From assembly GCF_018390555.1 (NCBI RefSeq), contig NZ_JAHBGB010000023.1, positions 62,001 through 126,000 on the forward strand: a stretch of DNA of 64,000 nt, written 5' to 3'. The stretch comes from Ancylobacter oerskovii. Its GTDB lineage: Bacteria; Pseudomonadota; Alphaproteobacteria; Rhizobiales; Xanthobacteraceae. A program made the position numbers and the translations under genes. The notes beneath the pieces were generated by a model that was given only the letters and a program-made list of their open reading frames with translations, had not been told where the DNA came from and ran no database searches. The first letter of the stretch is position 1, and each line of letters opens with the position of its first letter. Below, one piece after another: positions 1 through 10,296 of the stretch.

Positions 1-1
1 G

Positions 2-1078
2 GCGGTGGTCGCCGCGGTGCTGGCGGCGCTGTTCGCGCAGCCCGGGGTGCGGCCAGCCGAGCGGGGCGAATTCTCCCGCCGCGCCTTCCTCAATGGCCGG
101 ATGAGCCTGGCCGAGGCGGAAGGCCTGGCCGACCTGATCGCGGCCGAGACGGCGCAACAGCGCCGGCAGGCGCTGGCGCACGCCTTCGGCCATCTCGCCG
201 ACCGGGTGGAGGCCTGGCGCGGGGCATTGGTGCGCGGCATGGCGCTGGTCGAGGCCGGTATCGACTTCGCCGAAGAGGACGACGTGCCGGCGCAGGCCCG
301 CGCGCTTGCCAGGCCGGGACTGGAGGCGCTGCTCGCCGAGCTCGACGCCGCGCTCGCCGACCGTCGCGGCGCCATGGTGCGCGAGGGCGCGGCGATCGCC
401 ATCGCCGGCCGGCCCAATGCCGGCAAGTCGTCGCTGATGAACGCACTGGCCGCGCGCGACGTCGCCATCGTCTCCGACGAGCCGGGCACCACCCGCGACG
501 TGCTGGAGGTGGCGCTCGATCTTGACGGCCACAAGGCGACGCTCATCGATACCGCCGGGCTGCGCGAGGCGAGTGGGGCGGTGGAGGCGGAGGGCATCCG
601 CCGGGCGCGCGCGCGCATCGACGCCGCGGATCTGGTGCTGTGGGTGCACGATGCCGGCATCGCCGGCGAGATCGTGCCGGACATCGCCACCCCGCCGGGC
701 GCGGAGATCTGGGTGGTGGCGAACAAGAGCGACCTTGCCGCCGCGCCGACCACGACGCCGGGTGCGGCGCGGATTCTCGCCGTCTCCGCCCGTACTGGCG
801 CCGGGCTCGGTGCGCTCACCGGGGCGCTGGCCGCCTTCGTCGCCGCGCGTGCCGGCGGTGCGGAGCATCCGGCGTTGATTCGCGAGCGCCAGCGCGGGGC
901 GGTGGGCGAGGCGGCGGATCATCTGCGCCGGGCGCTCGCCGGCTGGGAAGCCCTGAGCGACGAGCTGGTCGCCGAGGAATTGCGGCTCGCCGCCCGCGCG
1001 CTCGGCCGGGTGACGGGCGCCATCGATGTCGAGGACCTGCTCGACGTGGTGTTCCGCGAGTTCTGCATCGGCAAGTGA
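2..1078 (+). CDS. mnmE: tRNA uridine-5-carboxymethylaminomethyl GTPase MnmE (5' truncated by window)
   Basis: Only the last 358 codons are visible; the first 75-80 residues of the TrmE N-terminal domain lie outside the window. The inserted G domain is clear: P-loop GRPNAGKS at about residues 136-143 of the fragment, the switch region DEPGTTRD, DTAGLR and the guanine-specificity motif NKSD. The protein ends in FCIGK, whose cysteine belongs to the family C-terminal signature. With MnmG it installs the 5-carboxymethylaminomethyl group on wobble U34 of some tRNAs, in the cytoplasm. mnmG follows after 226 bases that hold two parS-like sites. Identification is secure. Confidence 0.96.
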   Translation, partial: AVVAAVLAALFAQPGVRPAERGEFSRRAFLNGRMSLAEAEGLADLIAAETAQQRRQALAHAFGHLADRVEAWRGALVRGMALVEAGIDFAEEDDVPAQARALARPGLEALLAELDAALADRRGAMVREGAAIAIAGRPNAGKSSLMNALAARDVAIVSDEPGTTRDVLEVALDLDGHKATLIDTAGLREASGAVEAEGIRRARARIDAADLVLWVHDAGIAGEIVPDIATPPGAEIWVVANKSDLAAAPTTTPGAARILAVSARTGAGLGALTGALAAFVAARAGGAEHPALIRERQRGAVGEAADHLRRALAGWEALSDELVAEELRLAARALGRVTGAIDVEDLLDVVFREFCIGK

Positions 1079-1115
1079 GGCGATATCCCCGGCACGGGTT
1101 TTCCCGGCCGCGGAT

Positions 1116-1131
1116 GGATTCACGTGAAACC
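1116..1131. promoter_or_regulatory. parS-like ParB-binding site 1
   Basis: GGATTCACGTGAAACC matches 13 of 16 positions of the widespread parS consensus TGTTTCACGTGAAACA, with the right half better conserved. It lies 2.9 kb upstream of parA. Together with two better sites nearby it is probably a real but weaker ParB nucleation site. Confidence 0.65.
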
Positions 1132-1163
1132 GGCCGGCGACCGGCATCGATTCGCCGCCGTAC

Positions 1164-1179
1164 TGTTTCACGTGAATCA
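1164..1179. promoter_or_regulatory. parS-like ParB-binding site 2
   Basis: TGTTTCACGTGAATCA matches 15 of 16 positions of the parS consensus. It lies in the mnmE-mnmG gap, 48 bases centre to centre from site 1. Its clustering beside parAB supports a role in chromosome segregation. Confidence 0.85.
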
Positions 1180-1304
1180 CGGTGAACGCTTCCTTAACCG
1201 GCGGCCGGCACCCGGTGCCGAAGGCCGCGATGGCCAGCGTCTGCTTGACGGCGCCGGTGAATTGGCGCTTCAACACCGCCGACATGCCCGAAGGATCGAA
1301 CGGA

Positions 1305-3155
1305 ATGAGCGACACGCGTTTCGACGTGCTGGTGATCGGCGGCGGCCATGCTGGTACCGAGGCGGCCGCAGCGGCGGCGCGGCTTGGCGCCCGCACGGCG
1401 CTGATCACCCACCGGCGCGACACGATCGGCGCCATGTCTTGCAACCCGGCGATCGGCGGGCTCGGCAAGGGGCATCTGGTGCGTGAGATCGACGCGCTGG
1501 ACGGGCTGATGGGCCGGGTCGCCGACCAGGGCGGCATCCAGTTCCGCCTGCTCAACCGCCGCAAGGGTCCCGCCGTGCGCGGGCCGCGCGCGCAGGCGGA
1601 CCGCAAGCTCTATGCCCGCGCCATGCAGGCGGCGATCGCGGCGCAGCCGAATCTGACCGTCATCGAGGGCGAGGCGCATGATCTCCGGCTGGCGGACGGC
1701 GTCGTCGCCGGCGCGGTGCTGCGCGACGGGCGGGAACTCGCCGCCGGCGCGGTGGTGCTGACCACCGGCACCTTTCTCGATGGCCTCATCCATATCGGCG
1801 ACCGCCAGACCCCGGCCGGCCGCATGGGCGAGGCGCCGGCGCTGGGCCTGTCCGGCACGCTGGCGCGGCTGGGGCTGACGCTCGGCCGGCTGAAGACCGG
1901 CACGCCGCCGCGGCTGGACGGGCGGACCATCGACTGGGCGTCGCTGGAGATGCAGCCGGGCGACGAGCCGCCGGAGCCGTTCTCGGCGCTCACCGAACGC
2001 CTGCCCAACCCGCAGGTGAGCTGCGGCATCACCCGCACCACGTCTGCCACCCATGAGGTGATCCGCGCCAACATCGCCCGCTCGGCGATGTATTCCGGGA
2101 ACATCAAGAGCATCGGGCCGCGTTATTGCCCGTCCATCGAGGACAAGATCGTCCGCTTCGGCGAGCGCGAGGGGCACCAGATCTTCCTCGAGCCGGAGGG
2201 GCTGGACGACCCGACCGTGTACCCGAACGGCATTTCCACCTCGCTGCCGGAAGACGCGCAGAGGGCGCTGCTCGCCACCATCCCCGGCCTGGAGAAGGTG
2301 GTGATGCTGCGGCCGGGCTACGCCATCGAATACGACCATGTCGACCCGCGCGAGCTCGCGCCGACGCTGGAAGCGAAGAAGGCGGCCGGCCTGTTTCTCG
2401 CCGGGCAGATCAACGGCACCACCGGCTATGAGGAGGCGGCGGCGCAGGGGCTGGTCGCCGGGCTCAACGCCGCGCGCCGCGCCGCCGGCATGGACGGCGT
2501 CACCTTCGACCGCAGCGCCGCCTATATCGGGGTGATGATCGACGATCTCGTCACCCGCGGGGTGAGCGAGCCCTACCGCATGTTCACCTCGCGGGCCGAG
2601 TACCGCCTGTCGCTGCGCGCCGACAATGCCGACCAGCGGCTGACCGCGCGCGGTACCGAGCTGGGCCTGATCGGGCCGCAGCGGGAGCGGCTCTTCGCCG
2701 GCAGGCTGGCGGCGCTCGAACGGGTGCGCGGCTGGGCACGCTCGGTGTCGCTGACCCCGGCGGAGGGCGACCGCCACGGGCTGACGCTCAACCGCGACGG
2801 CCAGCGGCGCACCGCCTTCGACCTGCTCTCCTATCCGCATGTGGGCTGGGCCGACATCTGCCGCATCTGGCCGGAGGTGGCGGCGGAGGATGCCGGCATC
2901 GGCGAACAGGTGGAGATCGACGCCAAATATGCCGTCTATCTGCATCGGCAGGAGGCCGACATCGCCTCGTTCCGCCGCGAGGAAAGTGCCGAGCTGCCGG
3001 AGCTCGACTATCGCGGGCTGGCGGGGATCTCCAACGAGATCAAGGCCAAGCTGGAATCGATTCGGCCCCGTACCATTGGCCAGGCGGGACGGATCGACGG
3101 CATGACTCCGGCGGCGCTGGCGCTGCTGGCGGCGCATGCGCGACGGGCCCGCTGA
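1305..3155 (+). CDS. mnmG: tRNA uridine-5-carboxymethylaminomethyl enzyme MnmG (GidA)
   Basis: This is the FAD/NADH-dependent partner of MnmE in U34 modification. The chosen ATG gives 616 residues, normal for the family, and starts just before the dinucleotide-binding motif [11 protein letters not shown]; it has AAGGA 9 bases upstream. Other family marks are [12 protein letters not shown] near residue 47, a tripeptide GLR-like folate/FAD region, and a C-terminal domain containing YRGL and IRP. It sits between mnmE and rsmG in the classic origin-proximal order. Longer in-frame starts at 1182 and 1230 would add an unrelated leader and are disfavoured. Confidence 0.97.
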   Translation: MSDTRFDVLVIGGGHAGTEAAAAAARLGARTALITHRRDTIGAMSCNPAIGGLGKGHLVREIDALDGLMGRVADQGGIQFRLLNRRKGPAVRGPRAQADRKLYARAMQAAIAAQPNLTVIEGEAHDLRLADGVVAGAVLRDGRELAAGAVVLTTGTFLDGLIHIGDRQTPAGRMGEAPALGLSGTLARLGLTLGRLKTGTPPRLDGRTIDWASLEMQPGDEPPEPFSALTERLPNPQVSCGITRTTSATHEVIRANIARSAMYSGNIKSIGPRYCPSIEDKIVRFGEREGHQIFLEPEGLDDPTVYPNGISTSLPEDAQRALLATIPGLEKVVMLRPGYAIEYDHVDPRELAPTLEAKKAAGLFLAGQINGTTGYEEAAAQGLVAGLNAARRAAGMDGVTFDRSAAYIGVMIDDLVTRGVSEPYRMFTSRAEYRLSLRADNADQRLTARGTELGLIGPQRERLFAGRLAALERVRGWARSVSLTPAEGDRHGLTLNRDGQRRTAFDLLSYPHVGWADICRIWPEVAAEDAGIGEQVEIDAKYAVYLHRQEADIASFRREESAELPELDYRGLAGISNEIKAKLESIRPRTIGQAGRIDGMTPAALALLAAHARRAR

Positions 3156-3252
3156 GCGCGGGTTTCGAGACAGCGTGGGCAAGGGATAAGCGCCGGCATT
3201 TGCCGCCTGCGGGATTTTTACCGCAGGCCGGCGGCGCTATGCTGGAGGCATG

Positions 3253-3924
3253 ATGACCGCCGATTCGGATGACCGCCGCCGCGCCTTGGCGCTGACCCCT
3301 GTTTCACGTGAAACGGAGGATCGCCTCGTCGCCATCGCGGCGCTGTTGGAAAAGTGGCAGCGCACCATCAATCTGGTGGCGCCGGGCACGCTTCCCAAGC
3401 TCTGGACCCGCCATATCGCCGATTCGCTGCAGCTGGTGCCGTTGGCCGGCGAGGTGACGCGCTGGGTCGACCTGGGCTCGGGCGGCGGCTTTCCGGGGCT
3501 GGTGGTGGCGGCGGCGCTGGCCGAGCGGCCGGGCGCGGACGTGACGCTGGTGGAGAGCGACAGCCGCAAGGCGGCGTTCCTGCGGGAGGCGGCCCGCATC
3601 GCGGAACTGCCGGCCACCGTGCTGCCGGCGCGCATCGAACAGGTGGCGCCGCAGATCGCCGCCGGGGTGGAAATCGTCTCGGCCCGCGCGCTGGCCCCGC
3701 TGCCGAAACTACTGGAACTGAGCTTTCCCTTCCTCGCGCAGGGTGCCCGCGGCCTGTTTCTGAAGGGACAAGATGTTGATAACGAATTGACCGAGTCCTC
3801 TAAATCTTGGAGAATCGAGGCTCGAATTTCGGAGAGCGTGACGGATCCCGGCGGACGTATCCTGGTGGTGGATCACGCCATGCCGCTCGATCGCGATCCG
3901 GGCGGATCGCAGGCCGGCGGATGA
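3253..3924 (+). CDS. rsmG: 16S rRNA (guanine527-N7)-methyltransferase RsmG (GidB)
   Basis: SAM-dependent methyltransferase acting on G527 of 16S rRNA. The SAM-binding loop reads [12 protein letters not shown] near residue 73, followed by the acidic LVESD strand typical of RsmG. Length is 223 residues. Two adjacent ATGs at 3250 and 3253 follow GGAGG at 3244-3248; the second has the less cramped spacing. Codons for PVSRET near residue 17 coincide with a 15/16 parS palindrome, so part of the N-terminus is constrained by DNA function. parA begins 67 bases downstream. Confidence 0.95.
   Translation: MTADSDDRRRALALTPVSRETEDRLVAIAALLEKWQRTINLVAPGTLPKLWTRHIADSLQLVPLAGEVTRWVDLGSGGGFPGLVVAAALAERPGADVTLVESDSRKAAFLREAARIAELPATVLPARIEQVAPQIAAGVEIVSARALAPLPKLLELSFPFLAQGARGLFLKGQDVDNELTESSKSWRIEARISESVTDPGGRILVVDHAMPLDRDPGGSQAGG
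3300..3315. promoter_or_regulatory. parS site 3, inside rsmG coding sequence
   Basis: TGTTTCACGTGAAACG matches 15 of 16 positions of the parS consensus and is the most symmetrical of the three sites. It is read as V-S-R-E-T in rsmG. It lies 0.7 kb upstream of parA, as is common for alphaproteobacterial parS. Confidence 0.9.
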
Positions 3925-3991
3925 GCGCATGCGCATGCTCCTGGCAAGGGATTGAACCGCAGCGGCGGTTCGCGGAAGGCGGAAACGGACC

Positions 3992-4879
3992 ATGAGCGAG
4001 ATCGACGACCAGGCGGCATCCGGCGAGGCGGCCTCGCTCGCGCCGCGTGCGCCGGCGGCGGTGCCGCGGGTGCTGGCGCTGGCCAACCAGAAGGGCGGGG
4101 TCGGCAAGACCACCACCGCCATCAATCTCGGCACCGCCCTGGCCGCCATCGGCGAGACGGTGCTGATCATCGACCTCGACCCGCAGGGCAACGCCTCGAC
4201 CGGACTCGGCATCGAGCGGCGGGACCGCCGCATGTCGACCTATGACGTGATGTGCGGCGAGGTCTCGCTGCGGCAGGCGGCGCTGCCAACGGCGGTGCCG
4301 CGGCTGCATATCGCGCCGTCCACCATGGATCTGTCCGGGCTGGAACTGGAGCTGGCCACCGCGCGCGACCGCGCCTATCGGCTGCGGGACGCGGTGCGCC
4401 GGCTGAACGGGGATTCGTCTCTGGCACGAAACGAATCCCTCGAATTCACCTATGTGCTGATCGACTGCCCGCCCTCGCTGAACCTGATCACTGTCAATGC
4501 CATGGCGGCGGCGAATGCGATCCTGGTGCCGCTGCAATGCGAGTTCTTCGCCCTGGAGGGCCTGTCGCAGCTGCTGAAGACGGTGGAGCAGGTGCGGCAG
4601 ACGCTGAATCCCGGCCTGTCGATCCACGGCGTGGTGCTCACCATGTTCGATGCGCGCAACAATCTCTCCAACCAGGTGGTGGAGGATGTGCGGCAGTTCA
4701 TGGGCGAGAAGGTCTACGAGACCATCATCCCGCGCAATGTGCGGGTGTCGGAGGCGCCGTCCTACGGCAAGCCGGTGCTGCTCTACGATCTCAAATGCGT
4801 CGGGTCGCAGGCCTATCTTCGTCTCGCATCCGAAATAATACAGCGCGAGCGCAATCTGCGCGCGGCGACGGCACTCTGA
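3992..4879 (+). CDS. parA: Chromosome partitioning ATPase ParA
   Basis: Walker-type ATPase of the ParA/MinD superfamily, 295 residues. The deviant Walker A motif KGGVGKT lies at residues 34-40, followed by IIDLDPQGNAST (switch I and the conserved Asp) and DCPPSL. A 28-residue Ala/Pro-rich leader precedes the ATPase core. It is followed after 10 bases by parB. Known role of the family: nucleoid-bound ParA gradients move ParB-parS complexes to segregate the origin region. The three parS-like sites just upstream support a chromosomal role. Confidence 0.97.
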   Translation: MSEIDDQAASGEAASLAPRAPAAVPRVLALANQKGGVGKTTTAINLGTALAAIGETVLIIDLDPQGNASTGLGIERRDRRMSTYDVMCGEVSLRQAALPTAVPRLHIAPSTMDLSGLELELATARDRAYRLRDAVRRLNGDSSLARNESLEFTYVLIDCPPSLNLITVNAMAAANAILVPLQCEFFALEGLSQLLKTVEQVRQTLNPGLSIHGVVLTMFDARNNLSNQVVEDVRQFMGEKVYETIIPRNVRVSEAPSYGKPVLLYDLKCVGSQAYLRLASEIIQRERNLRAATAL

Positions 4880-4889
4880 GGAGGCGTTC

Positions 4890-5801
4890 ATGGCGATGGC
4901 GGAAGACGGCGGACGTTCGCGTCTGGGGCGCGGCCTGGCGGCGCTGATCGGCGATTTCGGCGACGATGCCCCGGGGGCGTCGGAGCGCGCGACCCCGGCG
5001 GGCGGTGCCCGGCGAGTGCCGCTCGCCTTCCTGCGGCCGAACCCGGCCAATCCGCGGCGGACCTTCGTCGAGGCCGATCTGGAGGATCTCGCCAATTCGA
5101 TCCGCGAGCGCGGCATCATCCAGCCCATCGTGGTGCGGCAGCTGGCCGGCCAGCGCGACGCCTACGAGATCGTCGCCGGCGAGCGACGCTGGCGGGCCTC
5201 GCAGCGGGCCGGCGTGCACGAGGTGCCGATCGTGGTGGTCGACGTCTCGGATCGCGAGGCACTCGAGATCGCCATCGTCGAGAACGTCCAGCGCGCCGAT
5301 CTCAACCCGCTGGAGGAAGCGGCGGGCTATCAGCAGCTCGCCGAACAGTTCAGCTATTCGCAGAACGATCTGGCGCGGGTGATCGGCAAGAGCCGCTCGC
5401 ATGTCGCCAACACCATGCGGCTGCTCAAGCTGCCGGACGGCGTGAAGGCCTATCTCGCCGACGGGCGGCTCTCGGCCGGCCATGCCCGCGCGCTGCTGAC
5501 GCAGGACGACCCGGAGACCATCGCCCGCGCCATCGTCGAGCAGGGGCTGAACGTGCGCGCCGTCGAGGCGCTGGCGCAGGAGCTCAACGAAGCCAAGGCC
5601 CGCGCCGAGGGCAAGCCGGCGCGCAAGCCGCGCACCCCGCGCGAGGTCGACGCCGACACAAGGGCGCTGGAGAAGCAGCTTTCCGACGTGCTCGGCCTGG
5701 CGGTGAGCCTGCGCCATGACGGCCAGTCCGGCGAAATCCGCATCCGCTACGCCTCGCTGGAGCAGCTGGACGAGGTGTGCCGGCGGCTGTCGGCCGGCTG
5801 A
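4890..5801 (+). CDS. parB: Chromosome partitioning protein ParB
   Basis: CTP-dependent parS-binding clamp, 303 residues. The N-terminal ParA-interaction motif RLGRGLAALIGD lies at about residues 11-22, the CTP-binding GERRWRA at about 97-103, ENVQR and NPLEEA follow, and a helix-turn-helix runs through QNDLARVIGKSRSHVAN. The C-terminal region is a short dimerization domain. AGGAGG precedes the ATG. It is the last gene of the rightward segregation block and faces holA. Confidence 0.97.
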   Translation: MAMAEDGGRSRLGRGLAALIGDFGDDAPGASERATPAGGARRVPLAFLRPNPANPRRTFVEADLEDLANSIRERGIIQPIVVRQLAGQRDAYEIVAGERRWRASQRAGVHEVPIVVVDVSDREALEIAIVENVQRADLNPLEEAAGYQQLAEQFSYSQNDLARVIGKSRSHVANTMRLLKLPDGVKAYLADGRLSAGHARALLTQDDPETIARAIVEQGLNVRAVEALAQELNEAKARAEGKPARKPRTPREVDADTRALEKQLSDVLGLAVSLRHDGQSGEIRIRYASLEQLDEVCRRLSAG

Positions 5802-5811
5802 GGCGCCTCAA
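5800..5811. repeat. 12-base perfect palindrome at the parB stop
   Basis: TGAGGCGCCTCA overlaps the parB stop codon in the gap between the convergent parB and holA genes. It has no loop and no T-tract, so it is not a standard intrinsic terminator. It is the only symmetric element in this 61-base gap. Confidence 0.4.
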
Positions 5812-5862
5812 CCGGGCGCCCGTTGCGGCGAAAGCTTCGATTCGAGAACGGAACGATCCGCC

Positions 5863-6888
5863 TCATCCCCGCCGGGCGGTGGCGGCCAGTTGCAGCAGCG
5901 CCCGCTCCGCCAGCGCCGGACCGAGGGCGGCGTTGCGCCGGGCGGCGAGCAGGGCGTCGTCGAGCGTCAGCAGCGCCCGTTCCAGCCGGGCGGCGGTCCA
6001 GCTGCGCAACGCCTTCTCCACCAACGGCTTGCGGCGGAAATGGATCGCCGGGCGGGCGCCGTCGAGGGCGCGCTCGACGCTGCCGCCGGCCTCGATGGCA
6101 AGCCGCATCAGATGCAGCCCCTGCGCGGCGCGGGCGACCGAGCCGAGGATGACGTCACCGCGCATGCCTTCGCCGAGCGCCTTGCGATAGGCCTCCGCCG
6201 CCTCCGCCGACAGGCCGGCGAGCGCGGAATCCACCACCTCGTCGAGGGCCAGCGCCGAGGCGTCGCCGACGATGTCGCGTACGTGCCGGGCGGTGATGCG
6301 CGGCTCGCCGGCGGCGTAGAGCAGCAATTTCTCGATCTCGCCGCGCGAGGCGAGGCGGTCGCCGCCGAGCAGGCCCATCAGTTCCTCGCGGGCGTCGCGG
6401 TCGATGGCGATTCCGGCGCCGGCGGTCATGGTGTCGATCAGCCGGGCGAGGTCGCGCTCGCTGTCGGCATAGCAGGCGACGGCCAGCGCGCGCGGCGAGG
6501 ATTCGCAGGCGGAACGGAGCGGGGCGTTCTTCTTCAGGTCGCCGGCCTCGATCACCACCACGGCCTCGAGCGCGGGCATGGCGAGCAGCGCCTCAACGGC
6601 TGGGACGACGTTCTTGGCGCCGGCCCGCAGCGAGATCACCCGGCGCCCGCCGAACAGCGCCACCGTCCCGGCCTCGTCGACCAGCCGGCCGGGATCGCCG
6701 GCGATCTCGTCGCCGTCGAGCCGCACCAGGCCGAAGGGATCGGTGGAGCCCTCGCCGGCCTTGGCGAGGAAGCTGCGGGCGCGCTCGCGCACCAGCCCGG
6801 TATCCGGGCCGAACAGCAGCAGCACCGGCCGCAGCGGATCGATGCGCGACAGCGTGGCCTCGACATCCGCGGGCCGGACGGCGACCAT
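5863..6888 (-). CDS. holA: DNA polymerase III delta subunit HolA
   Basis: Clamp-loader subunit that opens the beta clamp. The chosen start gives 341 residues beginning MVAVRPADVEATL, the usual length, and places the ATG 5 bases after the lptE stop. Visible features are the N-terminal LLLFGPDTGLVRERA region and the central helical part around LLGGDRLASRGEIEKLLLY, both typical of delta. An open frame continues upstream but lies inside lptE and is not used. Third gene of leuS-lptE-holA, the usual alphaproteobacterial order. Confidence 0.93.
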   Translation of the reverse strand: MVAVRPADVEATLSRIDPLRPVLLLFGPDTGLVRERARSFLAKAGEGSTDPFGLVRLDGDEIAGDPGRLVDEAGTVALFGGRRVISLRAGAKNVVPAVEALLAMPALEAVVVIEAGDLKKNAPLRSACESSPRALAVACYADSERDLARLIDTMTAGAGIAIDRDAREELMGLLGGDRLASRGEIEKLLLYAAGEPRITARHVRDIVGDASALALDEVVDSALAGLSAEAAEAYRKALGEGMRGDVILGSVARAAQGLHLMRLAIEAGGSVERALDGARPAIHFRRKPLVEKALRSWTAARLERALLTLDDALLAARRNAALGPALAERALLQLAATARRG

Positions 6889-6893
6889 GACGC

Positions 6894-7544
6894 TCAGTTC
6901 CGCGGGCGGGCGGAGGTCGGGGTACCGATGACCGGCGTCGTGGGATCGGTGACGAGGGTCGAGGCGGAATTCGGGCTGACGGTCGCCCCGCCCTTGGTGG
7001 AGAAATAGACGGCGAGCTGGGTGCGGATGGTCTGCGCGACCACGGTGGAGGCGCGGTTCTGCGCGTCGCGGATGGCGCGGGCGCGGGCGAAGCGCTGATA
7101 GCCCGAATCGATGGAGGCCTTGCCATAGGCATTGGAGGCCATGACCGGCTTCTTGTCGTTGCCGGCCTCGAAGAGCTGCCACTTCGAATCGACGGTGATC
7201 ATCTCGACTTCCGGCAGGCCGGAGATCGGGTCGATGATGGCCGCGGTGGTGTTGTCGGTGACGTTCAGCACCAGCCGGTACGGCGCGCCGACCGGATTTC
7301 CGGCGCCGCCGGTGAGGGCGAAGATCAGGTCGTTGCGCACCTCGTTGCCGACGCGGCCGGGAGCGAACACCACCTCGACGTCGCCGAGCTGGTCCTGGAG
7401 GCCGGTGCCGGCCTCGTTGGTGCTGTTGGCGTACATCGGCCGGAAGCAGCCGGCGGTGAGGCCGGACAGCAGCACGACGCCGGCGAGGGCGAAGAGGCGG
7501 CGGCGGGTGGGCGCGGGGCGGCGCGACAGCTCAGGCGACGACAT
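6894..7544 (-). CDS. lptE: LPS-assembly lipoprotein LptE
   Basis: Outer-membrane lipoprotein that plugs the LptD barrel and helps insert lipopolysaccharide. The 216-residue product starts with an Arg-rich stretch and hydrophobic helix ending in the lipobox LTAGC near residue 33. The mature part has the LptE-like FRPMYA start and a C-terminal Ser/Thr/Pro tail. It overlaps the end of leuS by 14 bases and is 5 bases from holA, so the three are probably co-transcribed. The assignment rests on lipobox, size and synteny. Confidence 0.88.
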   Translation of the reverse strand: MSSPELSRRPAPTRRRLFALAGVVLLSGLTAGCFRPMYANSTNEAGTGLQDQLGDVEVVFAPGRVGNEVRNDLIFALTGGAGNPVGAPYRLVLNVTDNTTAAIIDPISGLPEVEMITVDSKWQLFEAGNDKKPVMASNAYGKASIDSGYQRFARARAIRDAQNRASTVVAQTIRTQLAVYFSTKGGATVSPNSASTLVTDPTTPVIGTPTSARPRN

Positions 7545-10170
7545 TCACGATCCTCTGCGGAACCACGATGATACGCTTCGGTGCGCGCCCGTCGAGGGCT
7601 TCGGCGATGAGATCGAGCGCCAGCACCGCCTGCTCCACCTCGGCAGGGCTCGCCGCCTTGGGCACGGTGATCTCGCCGCGCTTCTTGCCGTTGATCTGGA
7701 TCGGCAGCGTCACGCTGTCGTCGACGAGCAAGGCGGGATCGCTCGCCGGCCAATGAGCGGTGGCGGCGAGGCCGGCGCCGCCGAGCACCGTCCAGCATTC
7801 CTCGGCGAGATGCGGCACCATCGGCGCGATGACGGACACCAGGATCGACGCGGCCTCGCGCAGGGCGAAGGCGAGGTCGGGCGCCACGGTTTTCGCCTTG
7901 CGGGCGGCCGAGAGGGCGTCGCCGAACTCGTTGGCGAAGCCGTGCACGCGGGCGACGGCGACGTTGAAGCGCAGCCGCTCGACATCGTCGGCGACATTGG
8001 CGGCCAGACGGTGGGAGGCGCGGCGCAGGGCGGTCGATTCGGCACCGAAATCAGCGGGCGCGGCGGTGGCCGCCGGGGCTAGCGCCACGGTGTCGCCGAC
8101 CAGCCGCCAGATGCGCTGCACGAAGCGCCAGGCGCCCTCGATGCCGGCGCTAGTCCATTCGCTGTCGCGCTCCGGCGGGGTGTCGGAGAGCATGAACCAG
8201 CGGGCGCAGTCGACGCCATAGGTGTCGGCCACCACTTCCGGCGGCACGACGTTGCGCTTCGACTTCGACATCTTCTCCGGTGCGCCGACGGTGACGGGCT
8301 CATCGGTGCCGACCCGCACGGCGGTGCCGTCCGGGCGCTTCTCGACCTCCTCCGGGAACAGCCACTTGCCGGCCTGGTCCTTGTAGGTCTCGTGGACGAT
8401 CATGCCTTGGGTGAACAGGCCGGCGAACGGCTCCTTCACCGAGACGCGGCCGATCTTCTGCAGCGTGCGGATGAAGAAGCGCGAATAGAGCAGGTGCAGG
8501 ATCGCGTGCTCGATGCCGCCGATATACTGGTCGACCGCCAGCCAGGCGTCGGCGGCGTCCTTCTGCAAGGGCGCGGTGCCGGGCTCGGAAGCGAAGCGGG
8601 CGAAGTACCAGGACGAATCCACGAAGGTGTCCATGGTGTCGGTCTCGCGCCGGGCCGGGGCGCCGCATTGCGGGCAGGCGACATGTTTCCATGTCGGATG
8701 CCGGTCGAGCGGGTTGCCGGGCTGGTCGAAGGTGACGTCCTCGGGCAGGCGCACCGGCAGCTGGTCCTCGGGAACCGGGACAGGGCCGCAGCTCTCGCAA
8801 TGGATCACCGGGATCGGGCAGCCCCAGTAGCGCTGGCGCGAAATGCCCCAGTCGCGCAGGCGGTAATTCACCGCCCGCTCGCCGACCGGCTCGTTGCCGC
8901 GGATCTCGTTCTCGAGGCGCAGCGCCACGGCTTCCTTGGCGTGGGGCACGCTCTTGCCGTCGAGGAACTGCGAGTTGAACAGCGTGCCGTCGCCGTCATA
9001 GGGGCCGTCCGCCACCGAGAACTGTGCCGGATCGGCGCCGGTCGGCAGCACGACCGGGACGATCGGCAGGCGGTACTTGGTGGCGAAGTCGAAGTCGCGC
9101 TGGTCATGCGCCGGGCAGCCGAAAATGGCGCCGGTGCCGTAATCCATCAGCACGAAATTGGCGACATAGACCGGCACCGACGGCCCGCCGAGCGGATGGG
9201 CCACCTTCAGGCCGGTGTCATAGCCCATCTTCTCCTGGGTCTCGATCTCGGCGGTGGAGGTGCCGCCGCGCCGGCATTCCTCGACGAAGGCCTTCAACGC
9301 CGGATCACCCGCTGCCAGCGCCTCGGTCAGCGGGTGGCCGGGCGACAGCGCCAGGAAGGAGGCGCCGAACAGCGTGTCCGGGCGGGTGGTGTAGACCTTG
9401 ATTTCCTGCGGCAGCTCCGCGGCAGCGTTCTCCAGCGCGAAACGGACATGCAGGCCTTCGGAGCGGCCGATCCAGTTGCGCTGCATGAGGCGCACCTTGT
9501 CCGGCCAGCGTTCCAGCGTGTCGAGGCCGGCGAGCAGTTCCTCGGAGGCGTCGGAGATGCGGAAGAACCACTGGGCGAGCTTGCGGCGCTCGACGAGGGC
9601 GCCGGAGCGCCAGCCGCGGCCGTCGATCACCTGCTCGTTGGCGAGCACGGTGTTGTCGACCGGGTCCCAGTTCACCTCGCTCTCGCGGCGATAGACGAAG
9701 CCGGCCTTCAGGAACTCGATGAAGATGCGCTGCTGCTCGCCATAATAGGAGGGATCGCAGGTGGCGATCTCGCGCGACCAGTCCAGCGACAGGCCGAGCA
9801 GCTTGAGCTGCTCGCGCATGGTGGCGATGTTCTCGTAGGTCCACTTGCCCGGATGGGTGTTGCGCTCGATGGCGGCGTTCTCGGCCGGCAGGCCGAAGGC
9901 GTCCCAGCCCATCGGGTGCAGGACGTTGAAGCCCTTCATCCGCTTGAAGCGCGCCACCACGTCGCCCATGACGTAGTTGCGGCCGTGGCCGATATGGATG
10001 CGTCCCGACGGATAGGGGAACATCTCCAGCACGTAGTATTTCGGCCGCGGATCGCCGTTGGCGGTGCGGTAGATGCCGCGCTCGTCCCAGATCTTCTGCC
10101 AGCGGGGCTCGGCCTCGCGGGCATTGTAGCGCTCGGTGGTGGTCGATGTCTGGGGCGAAGGCGATGTCAT
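7531..10170 (-). CDS. leuS: Leucyl-tRNA synthetase
   Basis: Class I aminoacyl-tRNA synthetase of 879 residues that charges tRNA-Leu. The HIGH-type motif IHIGHGRN follows FPYPSGR near residue 50, and the KMSKS loop is EKMSKSKRN near residue 640. A CPxCG zinc-type segment (VACPQCGAP) and the CP1 editing domain with TTRPDT are visible. It starts MTSPSPQT and ends [10 protein letters not shown], like homologues. First gene of the operon with lptE and holA. No T-box-like leader was seen in the 126 bases upstream. Confidence 0.97.
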   Translation of the reverse strand: MTSPSPQTSTTTERYNAREAEPRWQKIWDERGIYRTANGDPRPKYYVLEMFPYPSGRIHIGHGRNYVMGDVVARFKRMKGFNVLHPMGWDAFGLPAENAAIERNTHPGKWTYENIATMREQLKLLGLSLDWSREIATCDPSYYGEQQRIFIEFLKAGFVYRRESEVNWDPVDNTVLANEQVIDGRGWRSGALVERRKLAQWFFRISDASEELLAGLDTLERWPDKVRLMQRNWIGRSEGLHVRFALENAAAELPQEIKVYTTRPDTLFGASFLALSPGHPLTEALAAGDPALKAFVEECRRGGTSTAEIETQEKMGYDTGLKVAHPLGGPSVPVYVANFVLMDYGTGAIFGCPAHDQRDFDFATKYRLPIVPVVLPTGADPAQFSVADGPYDGDGTLFNSQFLDGKSVPHAKEAVALRLENEIRGNEPVGERAVNYRLRDWGISRQRYWGCPIPVIHCESCGPVPVPEDQLPVRLPEDVTFDQPGNPLDRHPTWKHVACPQCGAPARRETDTMDTFVDSSWYFARFASEPGTAPLQKDAADAWLAVDQYIGGIEHAILHLLYSRFFIRTLQKIGRVSVKEPFAGLFTQGMIVHETYKDQAGKWLFPEEVEKRPDGTAVRVGTDEPVTVGAPEKMSKSKRNVVPPEVVADTYGVDCARWFMLSDTPPERDSEWTSAGIEGAWRFVQRIWRLVGDTVALAPAATAAPADFGAESTALRRASHRLAANVADDVERLRFNVAVARVHGFANEFGDALSAARKAKTVAPDLAFALREAASILVSVIAPMVPHLAEECWTVLGGAGLAATAHWPASDPALLVDDSVTLPIQINGKKRGEITVPKAASPAEVEQAVLALDLIAEALDGRAPKRIIVVPQRIVNVVA

Positions 10171-10296
10171 GGAAGCCGGTCTTGTCGTCGCAGTCGTGAA
10201 AGGCGGGCGGGATGTGGCGAGCCGGGCGGTCGCGCGCGGGAAAATCGCACGCGCGGAACGGCGGCGCCGGACTAGGGCACGAAGTCGGCGCTCCGG

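Larger units (their letters stand above)
1079..1304. other. mnmE-mnmG intergenic region with two parS-like sites
   Basis: No credible coding sequence. The stretch holds two palindromes built on CACGTG (annotated separately) and the mnmG ribosome binding site AAGGA at 1291-1295. An in-frame ATG at 1182 would extend mnmG by 41 residues, but that extension does not resemble MnmG. Confidence 0.7.

Noticed and set aside
1194-3182. Long leftward open frame opposite mnmG
   Set aside because: Antisense shadow of a secure gene, without any recognisable motif or ribosome binding site.
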